NCBI GenBank assembly: GCA_036490515.1
Contig: DASXDU010000011.1
Span: 62,001-126,000, forward strand
Length of the DNA: 64,000 nucleotides
Direction of reading: 5' to 3'
Origin: Palsa-1150 sp036490515
Lineage (GTDB): Bacteria > Myxococcota_A > Polyangia > Polyangiales > Polyangiaceae
Positions 1 to 8,920 of the stretch are shown here, one piece after another (the stretch's first letter is position 1; each line of letters starts with the position of its first letter). Made by a program: the position numbers and the translations under genes. Under the pieces are notes generated by a model. The model was not told the origin of the DNA and did not search any database. It was given only the letters and a program-made list of their open reading frames with translations.

Positions 1-2
1 GC

Positions 3-404
3 GTCACCTACGCGTTCCGCGTGCAGCGCGTCGACGCGCTCCAGCCGCTCACCCTCCACGGGACGAGCCTCGACGTCGTGTGCGCGCTCGGCGATGCGGC
101 GCCGACGATGACGTGCACGGCCCCGGACGGGACGAGCGCGACGGCGACGGTCGGCGACGCCGACGGCGGGTCGGGCTCGATGCGCCTCTTCGCAGGCCTC
201 CGTTCCGACCCCGCGTTCTTCGACCGCCAGGGCGCGCTCGCGACGATCGGGAGCGGCAAGGCGTCCTTCACGGGGCAGAACGCCTTCGCGGGCCAGAACG
301 TGCTCGCCATCGTGGTCGAGCTGCCGTCGGCGGTGTTCGCGGACGACAGCGGCGCGCCGCCGGTGCTCGCGGTCGCGGCCGAGACGGTGCGGGTGCCGCA
401 GTGA
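3..404 (+). CDS. DUF4331-like protein, C-terminal part (5' truncated)
   Basis: The frame is open from the first bases of the window, so the true start lies upstream; an internal ATG at 21 is not convincing as a start. About 133 residues are visible. The stretch around residues 60-105, with FAGLRSDPAFFD followed by NAFAGQNVLAIVVELP, matches the pattern I know from DUF4331 proteins, where a 'FAG.R.DPFF' strand pair precedes an 'AGKNV.AIVVE' strand. The function of the family is unknown; members are usually exported. The gene ends inside the GTG start of the next gene (4-bp GTGA overlap), which itself carries what looks like the other half of a DUF4331 protein. No frameshift is needed, because the downstream gene has its own signal peptide. 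Confidence 0.6.
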   Translation, partial: VTYAFRVQRVDALQPLTLHGTSLDVVCALGDAAPTMTCTAPDGTSATATVGDADGGSGSMRLFAGLRSDPAFFDRQGALATIGSGKASFTGQNAFAGQNVLAIVVELPSAVFADDSGAPPVLAVAAETVRVPQ

Positions 405-1102
405 AGGCCGGGGTTCGCAGGGCGAGGCGTGTCGTCGCGGCGTCGACGGCGGTGGCGAGCGTCGCCCTCGCGGCGTGGGCGCTGTTCGCGTGCGGGCGGG
501 CGTCGAAGGGCGCGAAGGAGATGGCGGACGTCTTCGTCCCGGACGGGCCGCCGGACGTGAGCGTGGGCGAGGCGGCCGTCATCCCGGAGGCGTCGCTCCC
601 GCCGGGGCAGGTGGACCGCGACGGGCACCCGCTGGTCACGGTGCTGCTCGTACCGGGAAGCCTCCAGGACGAGTACAACGCGCTCGGGTCGTTCGCGCAG
701 CCCGTCCCGCGCACGCTCGAGGACGCGGTCGAGTCGCGCCTGGTCGCGATGGACACGATCGCGCTCGGCGACGGCGGGCCGGACGAGGTGGACTGGGAGG
801 TGCCCGAGGGCGGGACGCACCCGCTCTTGCCGCTCTTCCTGACGGACGTGCTGCTCGTCGACACGGCGCTCCCGTGCACGGCCGACGGGGGGTACGCCCC
901 GAGCTACCTCGCCATCGAGAAGGAGATCTACCTCGACGGCGGGCCGCACACGACGTGCGGCGGGCGCACCCCGGCGGAGGACGTCGTCGACGAGACGCTG
1001 ACCCTGACCATCACGGGCGGACGGGTACCCGTCACGCAGGGCGTCGCCGGGCCGACGAAGCCGCCGACCACGACGTTCCCGTACCTCGCGCCGCCCAATT
1101 GA
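401..1102 (+). CDS. Lipoprotein with DUF4331-type C-terminal region
   Basis: This 233-residue protein starts at GTG 401, overlapping the previous stop by 4 bp. It opens with an Arg-rich n-region, a hydrophobic core (residues about 12-29) and a lipobox-like LFAC, so it is probably an outer-membrane or periplasmic lipoprotein. The body has the features of the second half of DUF4331 proteins: PLVTVLLVPG followed by a DEYNAL segment, a TDVLLVDT segment, SYLAIE, CGGRTPAEDVVDETL and a terminal TFPYLAPPN. I infer that it works with the upstream product as a two-chain version of a normally single-chain protein. The biochemical role is unknown. It converges on the minus-strand gene ending at 1118 with 15 bp between them. 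Confidence 0.75.
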   Translation: MKAGVRRARRVVAASTAVASVALAAWALFACGRASKGAKEMADVFVPDGPPDVSVGEAAVIPEASLPPGQVDRDGHPLVTVLLVPGSLQDEYNALGSFAQPVPRTLEDAVESRLVAMDTIALGDGGPDEVDWEVPEGGTHPLLPLFLTDVLLVDTALPCTADGGYAPSYLAIEKEIYLDGGPHTTCGGRTPAEDVVDETLTLTITGGRVPVTQGVAGPTKPPTTTFPYLAPPN

Positions 1103-1117
1103 GGCGACGGCGGCCGC

Positions 1118-1378
1118 TCAGGCCGCGACGCGACGCCGCAGCTCGACGCGCATCTCGTCGAAGCTCGGGGCGAGCTTGCCCCGCGCGCGGCAGAGGAGGA
1201 AGAGCGCGTGATGCACCTCCGCGTCGTCGGGCGGGGCGATGGACCCGTCGAGGCGGTTGCGGTCGCACGCCAGCGTGTACGCCGCAGTGAGCTCGTCGCC
1301 GTCGGCATGGTCGAGGTAGGCCTGCGCCTCCTCCGCCGAAACGTTCGCCAGGCTCTTGATGCTCGGCTTCTTCCTCAT
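1118..1378 (-). CDS. Small hypothetical protein (86 aa)
   Basis: I choose the ATG at 1378 because an AAGGGA Shine-Dalgarno-like sequence lies about 6 nt upstream and the protein begins MRKKPSIKSLANVSAEEAQAYL, a plausible folded start. A longer upstream frame is open but reads as non-coding. The product is a soluble, probably helical protein with one CRARGK segment and no signal peptide or membrane segment. A region with acidic and helical character (AEEAQAYLDHADGDELTAAY) is followed by an APPDDAEVHHALFLL helix. I do not recognise a family. It is isolated between a convergent DUF4331-type pair and a 385-bp gene-free stretch. Confidence 0.55.
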   Translation of the reverse strand: MRKKPSIKSLANVSAEEAQAYLDHADGDELTAAYTLACDRNRLDGSIAPPDDAEVHHALFLLCRARGKLAPSFDEMRVELRRRVAA

Positions 1379-1763
1379 GTCGGTCCCTTCGCCGCTCCCG
1401 GTGAGGGGCGGCTTTGCGCTCGTTCCCTTGCGTAGCCCGTGGGTGCGGCGAGGACGCCTCACCAGCGGGTACACGAGAGCAAGCGCGATGCCGGCGCTCC
1501 AGGCCCCAGCATCTCTTCCAACGACCGCACCCTGTCGCCGTTCTCCGGTGTGTGCGAGACGTACGACGCGGTCGTTTCCTGCGAGGATCGGGATACCCCG
1601 GGCGTGCGAGCCGTAGGCCGAAAGGCTGCGGCGCCCATCGCGCCGGGTTCCTACAGTGGCTCGTCGGATCGCGGAATCCGGCATTTGCCTCGTCCGAAGC
1701 GGGCCAGCCGCCCCGGCACTTATTAACCTAACCTCGACGCTCGGTTGATCCAACTTTTTGTTG
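1379..1763. other. Gene-free interval upstream of the small hypothetical gene
   Basis: This is 385 bp without a credible gene. Several frames are open, but their products have random composition. Positions 1719-1775 are noticeably AT-richer than the surroundings. On the minus strand a TTGGAT / TAGGTT pair with about 17 bp spacing lies near 1724-1753 and could act as a sigma-70-type promoter reading toward 1378, but it is some 350 bp from that start. No strong terminator or repeat was seen. Confidence 0.3.
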
Positions 1764-3434
1764 TCATTCTTTCGTGGACTGTGCCGAGAGCTCGATCCAG
1801 CGCACGAGCGCGCACCCGGCGTGCTGGGCGTAGTCGATGCGGAGTTGCCAGTCGACCTCGCTGCCCGGCATCGCGCCCTCGACGGCCAGCGGATCGGCGA
1901 GGAGATACGCCCGTCCAGCAGGGAGCTCGTGCCTCAGCAGCATCGCGAGCGAGCGACGAGCCTGGCGCTCGAGGCGATCGCGCTCGGCCTGGGGCTGCTC
2001 TGCGCGGATGGCGGCGTCGAGGGTCGCGACGGCGGCTTCCGAGCGGCTGCCTGCCGGGGTGAGGCGTGGCGTGACGAAGGGCCCGACCCCGTAGGCGCCG
2101 TCGCCGTCGAAGAGCGTCTCGCCCTCGCCGTACTGGAGGCGGCGGTTGAAGGCCTGCCAGCCGAGGCAGAAGTCGAGCGCACCGGCGGTCACCTCCGCGG
2201 GCGCGCGGCCCCAGAGTTCGTCCATGGCCTGGCAGGTCCAGTGCTCCTCGCCCCAGTAGTAGCGGCTGCCGAAGAAGCTCCACGCCGGGCCGGCCAGGTG
2301 GGCGAGGCCGCGGGTCGCGGCGTCGAGGTCGCGCGGGTCGCCGAGCAGCGCGTGCGCGCGCGCCAGCGCGAAGGTGGCCTCGCCCGAGTAGTAGAGGAGC
2401 TGGATGTCGAGCGGGCGGCGGGCGGGGCGCTCGTAGACGTGCATGAACTCGCCGTCGGCGCGCTGCTGCGAGCGGAGGAACGCGGTGAGCTCGGGCACGA
2501 CGAGCGCGTAGCCGGGGTCGAGCTTCGTGCGCGCGACCTCGACGAAGGCGAGGACGGCGAGCGCGGTCGACCCGACGTCGGCGTAGGGTTCGTCGGCGAT
2601 GCACCGGTGCGCGCCGCAGTCGACCATCGCGTGGTCGCGGAGCAGGGCCGCCGCGCGGAGGGCCGCGTAGCCGAGGTCCGCGTCGTGCGTGACGCCGGCC
2701 GCCTGGGCGAGGAAGTACGTCGCGCCGGCGTGGCGCGGCCAGTCGTAGCCGGGGAGCGTCTGGTCGGTGGGGGCGTTGACGAGGTAGCGGAAGCGCCCGT
2801 CCTGGTCGACGCCGCGTGCGAGATAGCGCGCCATCGCGGTCGCGCCCCGGAGCGCGTCGTCGCGGGTGAGGGTGTCGGCGGTGATCGCCGCCGGGGGACG
2901 CGCGCGCGCCACGCGGAAGCGGCGAAGCGTGCCGTGGTCGACGAGGTCGCGGACGGGGACGCCGAGCGCGTCGGAGGCCTTCGCGAGCGCGACGGGCAGG
3001 TCGAGACCGAACGAGAGCTGCATCGAGGAGAGGGCGACGCCGTGGTCGTACGCCTGGGCGGCGAGCAGATCGTCCGGCGTGACGTACGCGGTCCGGCCGC
3101 CGTAGGTGACCGAGAGGCCGTCGAGGCCGGGCACGAAGGAGAGCGAGAGCGCGACGGAGGGCCACGGCGCGACGGGGCCCGTCGCGACGACCGCCTCGTG
3201 GACGAGGGTGGCTCCGGGGAGGGCCGCGGCCGCGTCGAGCGCGGCGTCGTGGTCGGTGTCGCGGGCGAGGACGGCGCGCGCGACGAGCTTTCCCCCCTGC
3301 CAGACGCTCGCCACGACGGCGATCGGGTGCTCGGCGTCGGCGGAGAGCGCGAACGCCCGGTGGACGGCCGCGCAGAGGACGCACGTGGAGAGGGCCCACG
3401 CGGCGAGGACCCACGCGAGCGCGCGCGGGCTCAT
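1764..3434 (-). CDS. Exported or membrane-anchored protein with alpha/alpha-toroid-like domain
   Basis: The ATG at 3434 gives 556 residues and overlaps the upstream gene's stop by 4 bp (ATGA), so the two are probably translationally coupled. A signal anchor at residues about 5-29 (LAWVLAAWALSTCVLCAAV) exports the rest. Residues about 35-170 form a beta-rich region (SLSFVPGLDGLSVTYGGRTA). From about 200 onward there are repeated Trp/Tyr- and helix-rich segments such as GRFRYLVN, DWPRHAGATYFLAQA, LLYYSGEATFALARAH and FFGSRYYWGEEHWTCQAM. This is the look of (alpha/alpha)6-toroid carbohydrate-active or cyclase-like domains. I do not recognise the precise family and see no assignable catalytic pair. 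The function is unknown. Confidence 0.75.
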   Translation of the reverse strand: MSPRALAWVLAAWALSTCVLCAAVHRAFALSADAEHPIAVVASVWQGGKLVARAVLARDTDHDAALDAAAALPGATLVHEAVVATGPVAPWPSVALSLSFVPGLDGLSVTYGGRTAYVTPDDLLAAQAYDHGVALSSMQLSFGLDLPVALAKASDALGVPVRDLVDHGTLRRFRVARARPPAAITADTLTRDDALRGATAMARYLARGVDQDGRFRYLVNAPTDQTLPGYDWPRHAGATYFLAQAAGVTHDADLGYAALRAAALLRDHAMVDCGAHRCIADEPYADVGSTALAVLAFVEVARTKLDPGYALVVPELTAFLRSQQRADGEFMHVYERPARRPLDIQLLYYSGEATFALARAHALLGDPRDLDAATRGLAHLAGPAWSFFGSRYYWGEEHWTCQAMDELWGRAPAEVTAGALDFCLGWQAFNRRLQYGEGETLFDGDGAYGVGPFVTPRLTPAGSRSEAAVATLDAAIRAEQPQAERDRLERQARRSLAMLLRHELPAGRAYLLADPLAVEGAMPGSEVDWQLRIDYAQHAGCALVRWIELSAQSTKE

Positions 3435-3832
3435 CGCGCGGCGCGAGGGCGCAGCCAGACGAGCTGCACGAGGGGAAGGACGACGACGTAGGGGAGCGCG
3501 AGGGCCGCGACGAGCGCGAGGACGAGCGCGCCGCCCTTGCCGACGGGCCCGTAGATGCCCGAGAGCCAGCTCGCGGTGACGGCGAGGAGGGTCACCGTGA
3601 GAAGGCCCGCGGCGAGCGCGAAGGCCGACGCGGCACGAGCCGCGGTCTCGGCCCAGGGGGCCTTCGCGAGGAGGGCCGCGCCGGCGGCGGCGTCGAGCCC
3701 GGCGAGGATCGCGGCGCCCGTGTCGACGGGCCACCATCGAGACGGGAGCGCGACGAAGACGCCGAACGCCACCAGCGCCGCCGTGAGGAGATCGGCGACG
3801 CCGAACGTGATCGCGGCGCGGCGCGAGAGCAT
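3431..3832 (-). CDS. Small integral membrane protein (133 aa)
   Basis: The product has four predicted transmembrane helices (about residues 7-29, 38-56, 66-86 and 98-122) and a basic C-terminal tail ending WLRPRAAR. Cys is absent and there is no enzymatic motif. Its stop overlaps the start of the toroid-like protein gene by 4 bp, so the two probably form a unit in which this protein serves as a membrane partner. That role is inferred only from the overlap. The spacing of 39 bp from the protease gene's stop at 3872 is compatible with separate or joint transcription. Family unknown. Confidence 0.75.
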   Translation of the reverse strand: MLSRRAAITFGVADLLTAALVAFGVFVALPSRWWPVDTGAAILAGLDAAAGAALLAKAPWAETAARAASAFALAAGLLTVTLLAVTASWLSGIYGPVGKGGALVLALVAALALPYVVVLPLVQLVWLRPRAAR

Positions 3833-3871
3833 GCGCTCTTCTACTGCTCCTGGCCGCGCACCGTCACTTCT

Positions 3872-4912
3872 CTACTGCTCCTGCTTGCGCGCGATCACCT
3901 CGAGCACGCCGTCGAACACGTCGCGCATCGCCCAGGCCTGCGCCGAGGGCTCGCCGAGCGAGGCCGCGTGCTTCTGCGCCTCGCCGAGCGCCTTGACGGG
4001 CCCCCTGCACGTGGGCGGCAGGCGCCGCACGAGGTCGGACGCCGCGCCGTCGTACACGTGGTAGCAGGCGTCGGCCTTGCCGCCGTTGTAGAGCGGCGCG
4101 CCGGCCTCGATGGCGGCGCCGATCATCTTCACGGCGAGCTTCTGCGCGTCCTGCGAGCAGCCCTCGAGCAGCGCGACGGGGAAGTGCGGGACCGAGCGGC
4201 GCGGCTTGGGCGCAGAGGCCGCGCGGAGGTTCGCGATGAGCGTCGCGAACTCGGAGAAGGGCATGGGCGCGGGCTTCTCGATCATCGGCGCGAGGTAGCG
4301 GATGGGCATCCCGAAGGCGAGGTTCTGCCCGCCCTCGACGACGGCGGTGGCGACGCCGATCACCTCGCCGCGGTCGTTGAAGATGGGCCCCCCGGACGAA
4401 CCGGGTGCGATGGGCGCGGAGACCTGGAGGACCTCGAGGCCGTGCTCGACAGTGCGGCGCGCGCTCACGAGGCCGTTCGAGACGGTGTCCTCGAGGCCCA
4501 TGGGGTTGCCGATGGCGACGACCGGGTCGCCGGGGCGCATCTTGTCGCTGTCTCCGAGTGCGAGCGTGGGCAGGCCGTGCGCCTCGACGCGGACGAGCGC
4601 GAGGTCGTGGTCGGGATTCGCCGCGAGGAGCTCGACGACCGGGAGCTCACGCCCGTCGCGCAGGGTGACGACGACCTTCGGGCCACCCACGACGACGTGG
4701 AGGTTCGTGGCGACCCAGCCGTCGGGCCGCACGAGGAAGCCGGTACCGAGCGAGCGCGCCGTGCGGATCGTGACGATCGAGGGAAGCGCCTTCGCGGCGA
4801 TGTCCGCCGGGCTGAGGGCCTTCGGCACGACGGGCGCCTTCGGGGTCGCCTCGACCGTCGCGCGCGAAGCGCACCCGCCGAGCAGCACCAGCGCCAGCAC
4901 CATCGCCCGCAT
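3872..4912 (-). CDS. Lipoprotein trypsin-like serine protease (S1C/HtrA-like, no PDZ)
   Basis: Starting at the ATG at 4912 gives 346 residues beginning MRAMVLALVLLGGCAS, a clean lipoprotein signal with Cys14 as the lipidated residue; another ATG seven codons upstream (4933) is less attractive. The catalytic domain spans about residues 35-205. His72 sits in NLHVV, Asp103 in DHDLALV and Ser173 in the GSSGGP motif, so the triad appears complete. HtrA/DegP proteins normally carry one or two PDZ domains after this; here residues 215-346 contain none and instead a Cys-containing helical region (two visible Cys in EGCSQDA and DACYHVY, plus PPTCRG). It probably acts in envelope protein quality control or processing. 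The upstream spacer is filled by a long palindrome. Confidence 0.85.
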   Translation of the reverse strand: MRAMVLALVLLGGCASRATVEATPKAPVVPKALSPADIAAKALPSIVTIRTARSLGTGFLVRPDGWVATNLHVVVGGPKVVVTLRDGRELPVVELLAANPDHDLALVRVEAHGLPTLALGDSDKMRPGDPVVAIGNPMGLEDTVSNGLVSARRTVEHGLEVLQVSAPIAPGSSGGPIFNDRGEVIGVATAVVEGGQNLAFGMPIRYLAPMIEKPAPMPFSEFATLIANLRAASAPKPRRSVPHFPVALLEGCSQDAQKLAVKMIGAAIEAGAPLYNGGKADACYHVYDGAASDLVRRLPPTCRGPVKALGEAQKHAASLGEPSAQAWAMRDVFDGVLEVIARKQEQ

Positions 4913-4948
4913 CGCGCCCTTAGTGTGACACACCGGGCACGCGCGCAG

Positions 4949-5157
4949 CGGGTTTCACCCCGCGAGAGGGGGAAACAGGAAGATCAGAAGATCAGAAGGC
5001 GAGAGGGGGGCTTTCGGACGGCTGCACGGGGTGAAGGGATGCGTGCACCTCGCGACGAGAGGTGCACGCTTGCCTTCCCCTCGTGCAACCGCGTGAAAGC
5101 CCCTCTCCCCTTCTGATCTTCTGAACTTCCTGTTTCCCCTCTCCCGGAGTGAACCGT
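4949..5157. repeat. Long imperfect palindrome filling an intergenic region
   Basis: The left half (about 4949-5051) reads as the reverse complement of the right half (about 5059-5157) over roughly 90-100 nt, with scattered mismatches and one or two single-base gaps in a hand alignment. The centre is a perfect 11-bp stem (GCGTGCACCTC, 5041-5051, with its complement at 5059-5069) around a 7-nt loop. The outer arms share AAACAGGAAG and ATCAGAAG blocks. The element lies between the stop of the MBOAT gene (5169) and the start of the protease gene (4912), both on the minus strand. It could be a very long transcription terminator or attenuator hairpin, or a palindromic mobile repeat. No transposase is nearby. 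Confidence 0.85.
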
Positions 5158-5168
5158 GCTCGGTGCGC

Positions 5169-6797
<1,629 letters not shown>

Positions 6798-6857
6798 GCG
6801 GCGCTAGCGCCCTCCGCCTTCCGCTGCTCGGGCTTCGCGGCTCCGCGGCTCGCCCAT

Positions 6858-7712
6858 TCAGGGTGAAACGTAGGCGGGCATCAGCGAGACGAAGCCGTTC
6901 TCGAGGGGGACGCGGCCCGTCAGCGTGCCGACCTGGAAGAGGACCTGGCAGCCGGGCTTGGTGCCCGCGAGGGTGACGAGCTGGCCGGCGGCGAGGCCCG
7001 TGATGGCGGCGAGCCCGCGCGTGCTCGTGGCGCCGCCGTCCGGGATGACGGCCGGGATGGTGTCGCTCGTGAAGTAGACGATCTGCGCCTCGGAGTGATT
7101 GGGCACGGAGAAGGAGATCCCGTCGAACGAGGAGCACGCGCCGCCGTCGTCGGTCACCTTCTGCGCAGCGATGACGATGGCCGTCTGCGCCGACGCGTCG
7201 AAGCCGGGCAGGAGCAGGCCCTCGAGGAGCGTCGGGAGCATGTCGATCTTGTGGCCCGAGCTGCTGGCGTCGAAGATCTCCTCGGGCGCGAGCTCCGGGA
7301 TGTACTGCGGCGCCTGGAGCCGCCCGTAGAAGGGGACGTTCTGCGAGACGAGGCCCTGGATGACGCCCGCGTCGTCGCTGTACTCCACGAGGCTCGGGCA
7401 GAGCGGGGACGTGAACTGGGCGCCGGCGAGGGGCGCGCCGTCCGGACTGTCGAGGGTGAGCGCGACGACGACGATGCCGAGCGTGACGTACGGCGGGCTG
7501 CCGCATTCGTCGCCGACGGCGAGCTCGTCGCCGCCCCCGTCCACCTCGGCCTCGGCGGCGCCGACGTCTGCCTGGCTCGTCGCGTCAGCGGCGTCGGGCG
7601 AGCCGGCGCCCGCGGCGTGGTGGCTGCCGCTGCTGCACGCCGGGACGGCGAGGAGCGCGAAGACGGCCGCGGGGGCGGCGCAGGCGAGGGACGCGAGTAC
7701 GGCGCGGTGCAC
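6858..7712 (-). CDS. Hypothetical lipoprotein (284 aa)
   Basis: The protein starts with a long signal peptide ending in VPACSSG, so Cys26 is probably lipidated. An Asp/Ala/Glu-rich linker (residues about 30-62) precedes the body, a layout common in myxobacterial surface lipoproteins. The body (70-284) is beta-rich, with VTLGIVVVALTLDSPDGAPLAGAQF resembling the first strands of a carboxypeptidase-regulatory or Ig-like fold, and four Cys in the mature part (ECGSPP, SPLCPS, GACSSF, PGCQVL). No enzymatic motif is visible. It faces away from the lipoprotein gene at 7813, sharing a 100-bp divergent region that should hold both promoters. Function unknown. Confidence 0.75.
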   Translation of the reverse strand: MHRAVLASLACAAPAAVFALLAVPACSSGSHHAAGAGSPDAADATSQADVGAAEAEVDGGGDELAVGDECGSPPYVTLGIVVVALTLDSPDGAPLAGAQFTSPLCPSLVEYSDDAGVIQGLVSQNVPFYGRLQAPQYIPELAPEEIFDASSSGHKIDMLPTLLEGLLLPGFDASAQTAIVIAAQKVTDDGGACSSFDGISFSVPNHSEAQIVYFTSDTIPAVIPDGGATSTRGLAAITGLAAGQLVTLAGTKPGCQVLFQVGTLTGRVPLENGFVSLMPAYVSP

Positions 7713-7812
7713 GGCGGGGTGCCCGAGACTACGTGGCGCGTGGACGTCAGTTCAAGGGTGGAGCGCCGCGGCAGGCTTGCTCTCCCGCGCGGTTTCGTGA
7801 GATCCCGGCTCC

Positions 7813-8901
7813 ATGTTCGCCCGCCTTCACCCCGCCGTCGCCGTGCCGCTCGCCGCCGTGCTCCTCGCCGCCTGCGGCGGCTCCGAGCCTCCGCCTGCGG
7901 CCCCGCCGGTCGCGACCACGCCCCCGCCCCCTCCGCCGCCCGTCTCGGCCACCGCCGAGGCGCCGCCTCCGCCGCCCCAGACGCAGGAGGAGGCCCACAA
8001 GCTGGCCATCCTCGCGGCGGGCTGCTGGCTGGGCGGCTTCTGGGCCGACGCGCTGGGCGAGCAGGACGAGATGAAGGCCAAGGGCATCGAGAACCGGTGC
8101 CACGAGCTCGAGCGCCGCGTGTGGGGAGCGGACGACAAGGCGCACTGGGAGCAGCTGCGCGCCCTCGAGCAGAACGCGCAGGCCGACGTCGTGGCCAAGG
8201 TCGACGAGACGGCCAAGACGGACGGCATCGACGGGCGGCGCCGGGCGGAGCTCGTGAAGCTGACGGGCGCGCTGGGCGACGCCGAGCGCGAGACGATGCT
8301 GGCGCGACGAGGGGCCGACCGCGTGAAGCGGGATCTCGCGGGCGAGCCCGACAAGCTGACGAAGGACGAGGTGGAGGCGGTGCAGCCGCTGCGCGCCCAC
8401 GCGAAGCTCGACGCGCTGCTGAAGCTCGAGGCGGGGGACCTCTCCAGGGAGGCGAACGCGCTGGGGCTCCTCCTGGCGCTCGACCGCGTCGAGCTCGCGC
8501 GCGGGCTTCCGAAGCACCTGAAGCTCTACGCCGTGGGCGATGCGCTGAACTCGATCTTCGGGGTCGCGATGCCGAACCTGCCCTCGGACGGGTCGACGAG
8601 GATCGTGCCGGGGACGTGGCTGCGGTTCCTCACCGACACGGCGAACGCCGCGGGCCACCCGGTGCCCGCAAAGGCGCGCACCCCGCGCCAGAAGGACGCG
8701 CTCGCGTGGGCCGGCATGCTCGAGGGCTTCCACGACAAGCTGCAGGCGGACTCGGACGGGATCGCGCCGACGACGGACCTGAGCAAGGTGACGAGCGTCG
8801 TGCTCCACCGGCTCGACGCCGAGTACGGCGCGCAGCAAGCTGCCGAGGCGACCGAGGGCCCGAAGGGGCACGTGGCGAAGCCGCCCAAGCTCGCGAAGTG
8901 A
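7813..8901 (+). CDS. Hypothetical lipoprotein with Pro-rich linker (362 aa)
   Basis: The signal peptide MFARLHPAVAVPLAAVLLAAC ends in a good lipobox with Cys21. A Pro/Ala/Thr linker spans residues about 25-58 (runs of Pro from CCGCCC codons). The mature domain is almost entirely charged and helical (EEAHKLAILAAGCWLGGFWADALGEQDEMKAKG, then many E/K/R heptads to about 230), followed by a second helical segment at 240-345. It has no catalytic motif and no membrane helix. It looks like an envelope structural or scaffolding lipoprotein, but I do not recognise a family. It converges on the Cys-rich lipoprotein gene ending at 8921. Confidence 0.75.
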   Translation: MFARLHPAVAVPLAAVLLAACGGSEPPPAAPPVATTPPPPPPPVSATAEAPPPPPQTQEEAHKLAILAAGCWLGGFWADALGEQDEMKAKGIENRCHELERRVWGADDKAHWEQLRALEQNAQADVVAKVDETAKTDGIDGRRRAELVKLTGALGDAERETMLARRGADRVKRDLAGEPDKLTKDEVEAVQPLRAHAKLDALLKLEAGDLSREANALGLLLALDRVELARGLPKHLKLYAVGDALNSIFGVAMPNLPSDGSTRIVPGTWLRFLTDTANAAGHPVPAKARTPRQKDALAWAGMLEGFHDKLQADSDGIAPTTDLSKVTSVVLHRLDAEYGAQQAAEATEGPKGHVAKPPKLAK

Positions 8902-8920
8902 CGCGGGCGCGGCCACGCGC

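Noticed and set aside
3..1102. Frameshifted pseudogene of a single DUF4331 gene
   Set aside because: The second part has its own GTG start and a proper lipoprotein signal peptide, so it reads as a separate functional gene.
1439..1726. A small plus-strand frame in the gap
   Set aside because: Composition is random, there is no SD, and no folded segment is evident.
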